From Oscillospiraceae bacterium (GTDB lineage Bacteria > Bacillota > Clostridia > Oscillospirales > Ruminococcaceae), in NCBI GenBank assembly GCA_022511485.1, contig JAFLUJ010000081.1, positions 1-7,858 of the forward strand: 7,858 bases of DNA, in the 5' to 3' direction. Position 1 is the first letter of the stretch. Every line of letters begins with the position of its first letter. The position numbers were made by a program, and so were the translations under genes. The notes beneath the pieces are model-generated. The model was not told where the DNA came from and ran no database searches. It worked only from the letters and a program-made list of their open reading frames with translations. This document shows positions 6,810 through 7,858 of this stretch, one piece after another.

Positions 6810-7858
6810 ATGAAAGCTATATGCGAGTATCTTGAAGAGGATAAAATAAAATGGGCGGGTATGCCCTATATTTCTGTTAAAAAGGACGGCGTATTCACAA
6901 GCAGAAGCTTTGACCGGGTGATAAGCGATGTAGAAAATTTCGCTGCTGCTCTTGAAGCGGAGGGCTTGTCCGGAAGCAATATCATGCTGTATTCTCCAAA
7001 TTCTTATGAATGGACGGTCATCAGTCTCAGCGTTATGGGATATGCGGGAACTCTTGTACCCATTGACAAGGAATGGACAGCCTTCGATATAGAAAACGCA
7101 ATGTCCTCGATCGAAATAAGTGCAGTATTTTATGAAAGATCAAAAGAGGAGGTAATTTCCGCTGTCCGGGAAAAGCTGACCAAGGTGAAATTTTTTTGTA
7201 TCAACGATCATTTTGAAAAGTTTATTTCCGGGGGAAGTAAAATTGATCCGAAGCCTGCGGGGATACGGGATCTGAACAGTACGGCGATGATAATTTTCAC
7301 CTCCGGAACTACAAATATGCCAAAAGCGATCCCCCTTACTCAGTCAAATTTATTCAATAACTGGGAAACCCTGTATAACAGAACGCCTATGACCATTGCG
7401 GACAGATCGTATATTTTCCTTCCTCTTAACCACGTTTATGCTGGAGTGGCAAATTTTCTCTATACGATCATTTCGGGAATGCAGGTTTTTCTGTGCAGCG
7501 ATATGTCGATGATGATAGATGAAATGCTGGAGATACGTCCCACTATCGTTTGTACAGTTCCGCTGATACTCAATAAAATTTATTCTGTTATGAACGACGA
7601 AATAATGAAAATGCTGAAAGAGATCAGATTTTTATACTGCGGTGGAAGCTTTACCGATCCCGCTATGAAAAAATATTTCATTGACAGCGGAGTTACGCTT
7701 CTCGAAGCATACGGAACTACGGAAACCTCTTCCGTTATCGCACTGGGAATCCCGGGCGATGAAAAAATTGATTCGGCAGGCGTCATTTTTGAAAATCTCG
7801 ATGTCCGTATAATTGATCCCGATGAAAACGGGATAGGAGAAATTATCGTAGGCGGAGG
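6810..7858 (+). CDS. AMP-forming acyl/aryl-acid ligase, ANL superfamily (3' partial)
   Basis: This gene starts 2 bases after the dikinase stop and stays open to the window edge, covering 349 complete codons, so perhaps 100-200 C-terminal residues are missing. It encodes an adenylate-forming enzyme that activates a carboxylic acid as acyl-AMP and normally passes it to CoA or a carrier protein. Visible ANL motifs are S62-P-N-S-Y-E-W, the phosphate loop F-T164-S-G-T-T-N-M-P-K172 followed by A-I-P-L-T-Q-S-N-L, P-L-N-H-V-Y-A-G, and Y301-G-T-T-E305, then D-P-D-E-N-G-I-G-E-I-I-V-G-G at the edge. The loop has Asn169 where Gly is usual, and A-I after the Lys instead of G-V. The overall pattern suits medium or long-chain acyl or aryl acids rather than a peptide synthetase domain, but the substrate cannot be read from sequence. 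Carrier protein or transferase genes may follow outside the window. Confidence 0.88.
   Translation, partial: MKAICEYLEEDKIKWAGMPYISVKKDGVFTSRSFDRVISDVENFAAALEAEGLSGSNIMLYSPNSYEWTVISLSVMGYAGTLVPIDKEWTAFDIENAMSSIEISAVFYERSKEEVISAVREKLTKVKFFCINDHFEKFISGGSKIDPKPAGIRDLNSTAMIIFTSGTTNMPKAIPLTQSNLFNNWETLYNRTPMTIADRSYIFLPLNHVYAGVANFLYTIISGMQVFLCSDMSMMIDEMLEIRPTIVCTVPLILNKIYSVMNDEIMKMLKEIRFLYCGGSFTDPAMKKYFIDSGVTLLEAYGTTETSSVIALGIPGDEKIDSAGVIFENLDVRIIDPDENGIGEIIVGG

Overview
The window looks like a chromosomal segment of a fibre-degrading, low-to-moderate GC Firmicute, most plausibly a Ruminococcus-like gut or rumen clostridium. This rests on three things: a secreted GH5 mannanase-type lipoprotein, AGGAG-type ribosome binding sites with a near-perfect housekeeping promoter, and tightly packed genes whose proteins resemble clostridial families by eye. 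The species assignment is inference. All genes lie on the + strand, and I see no RNA genes, mobile elements or CRISPR arrays.

Layout. Positions 1-1014 hold the 3' part of a lipoprotein beta-mannanase gene, whose 5' end is outside the window. Positions 1015-1130 are a short regulatory gap with TTGACA-N17-TATAAT (plus extended -10), followed by an 18-bp perfect inverted repeat over the predicted transcription start and a degenerate second copy. No terminator is visible between the mannanase and this promoter. From 1131 to the right edge there is one operon of seven genes with junctions of -4, +7, -4, +13, +4 and +2 bases: a DgkA-family lipid kinase, a CarS-like CTP-dependent lipid-phosphate cytidylyltransferase, a CDP-alcohol phosphatidyltransferase (PssA type), a phosphatidylserine decarboxylase, a UbiA-superfamily membrane protein, a large phosphohistidine dikinase of the PEP-synthase/rifampin-phosphotransferase type without a PEP barrel, and an AMP-forming acyl/aryl-acid ligase that runs off the window.

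How the genes may work together. The first four form a logical route: lipid alcohol to lipid phosphate (DgkA), to CDP-lipid (CarS-like), to phosphatidylserine-type lipid (PssA), to phosphatidylethanolamine-type lipid (Psd). The last three (UbiA-like, dikinase, adenylating ligase) are not part of standard phospholipid synthesis. Their tight linkage suggests that the operon makes or modifies an unusual membrane lipid or a lipid-linked aromatic or prenyl compound. CarS-like, CDP-alcohol transferase, decarboxylase and UbiA-type proteins are also the four families that make archaeal archaetidylethanolamine. Whether that parallel is meaningful cannot be decided from this window, because no prenyl diphosphate synthase or geranylgeranylglyceryl phosphate synthase is visible.
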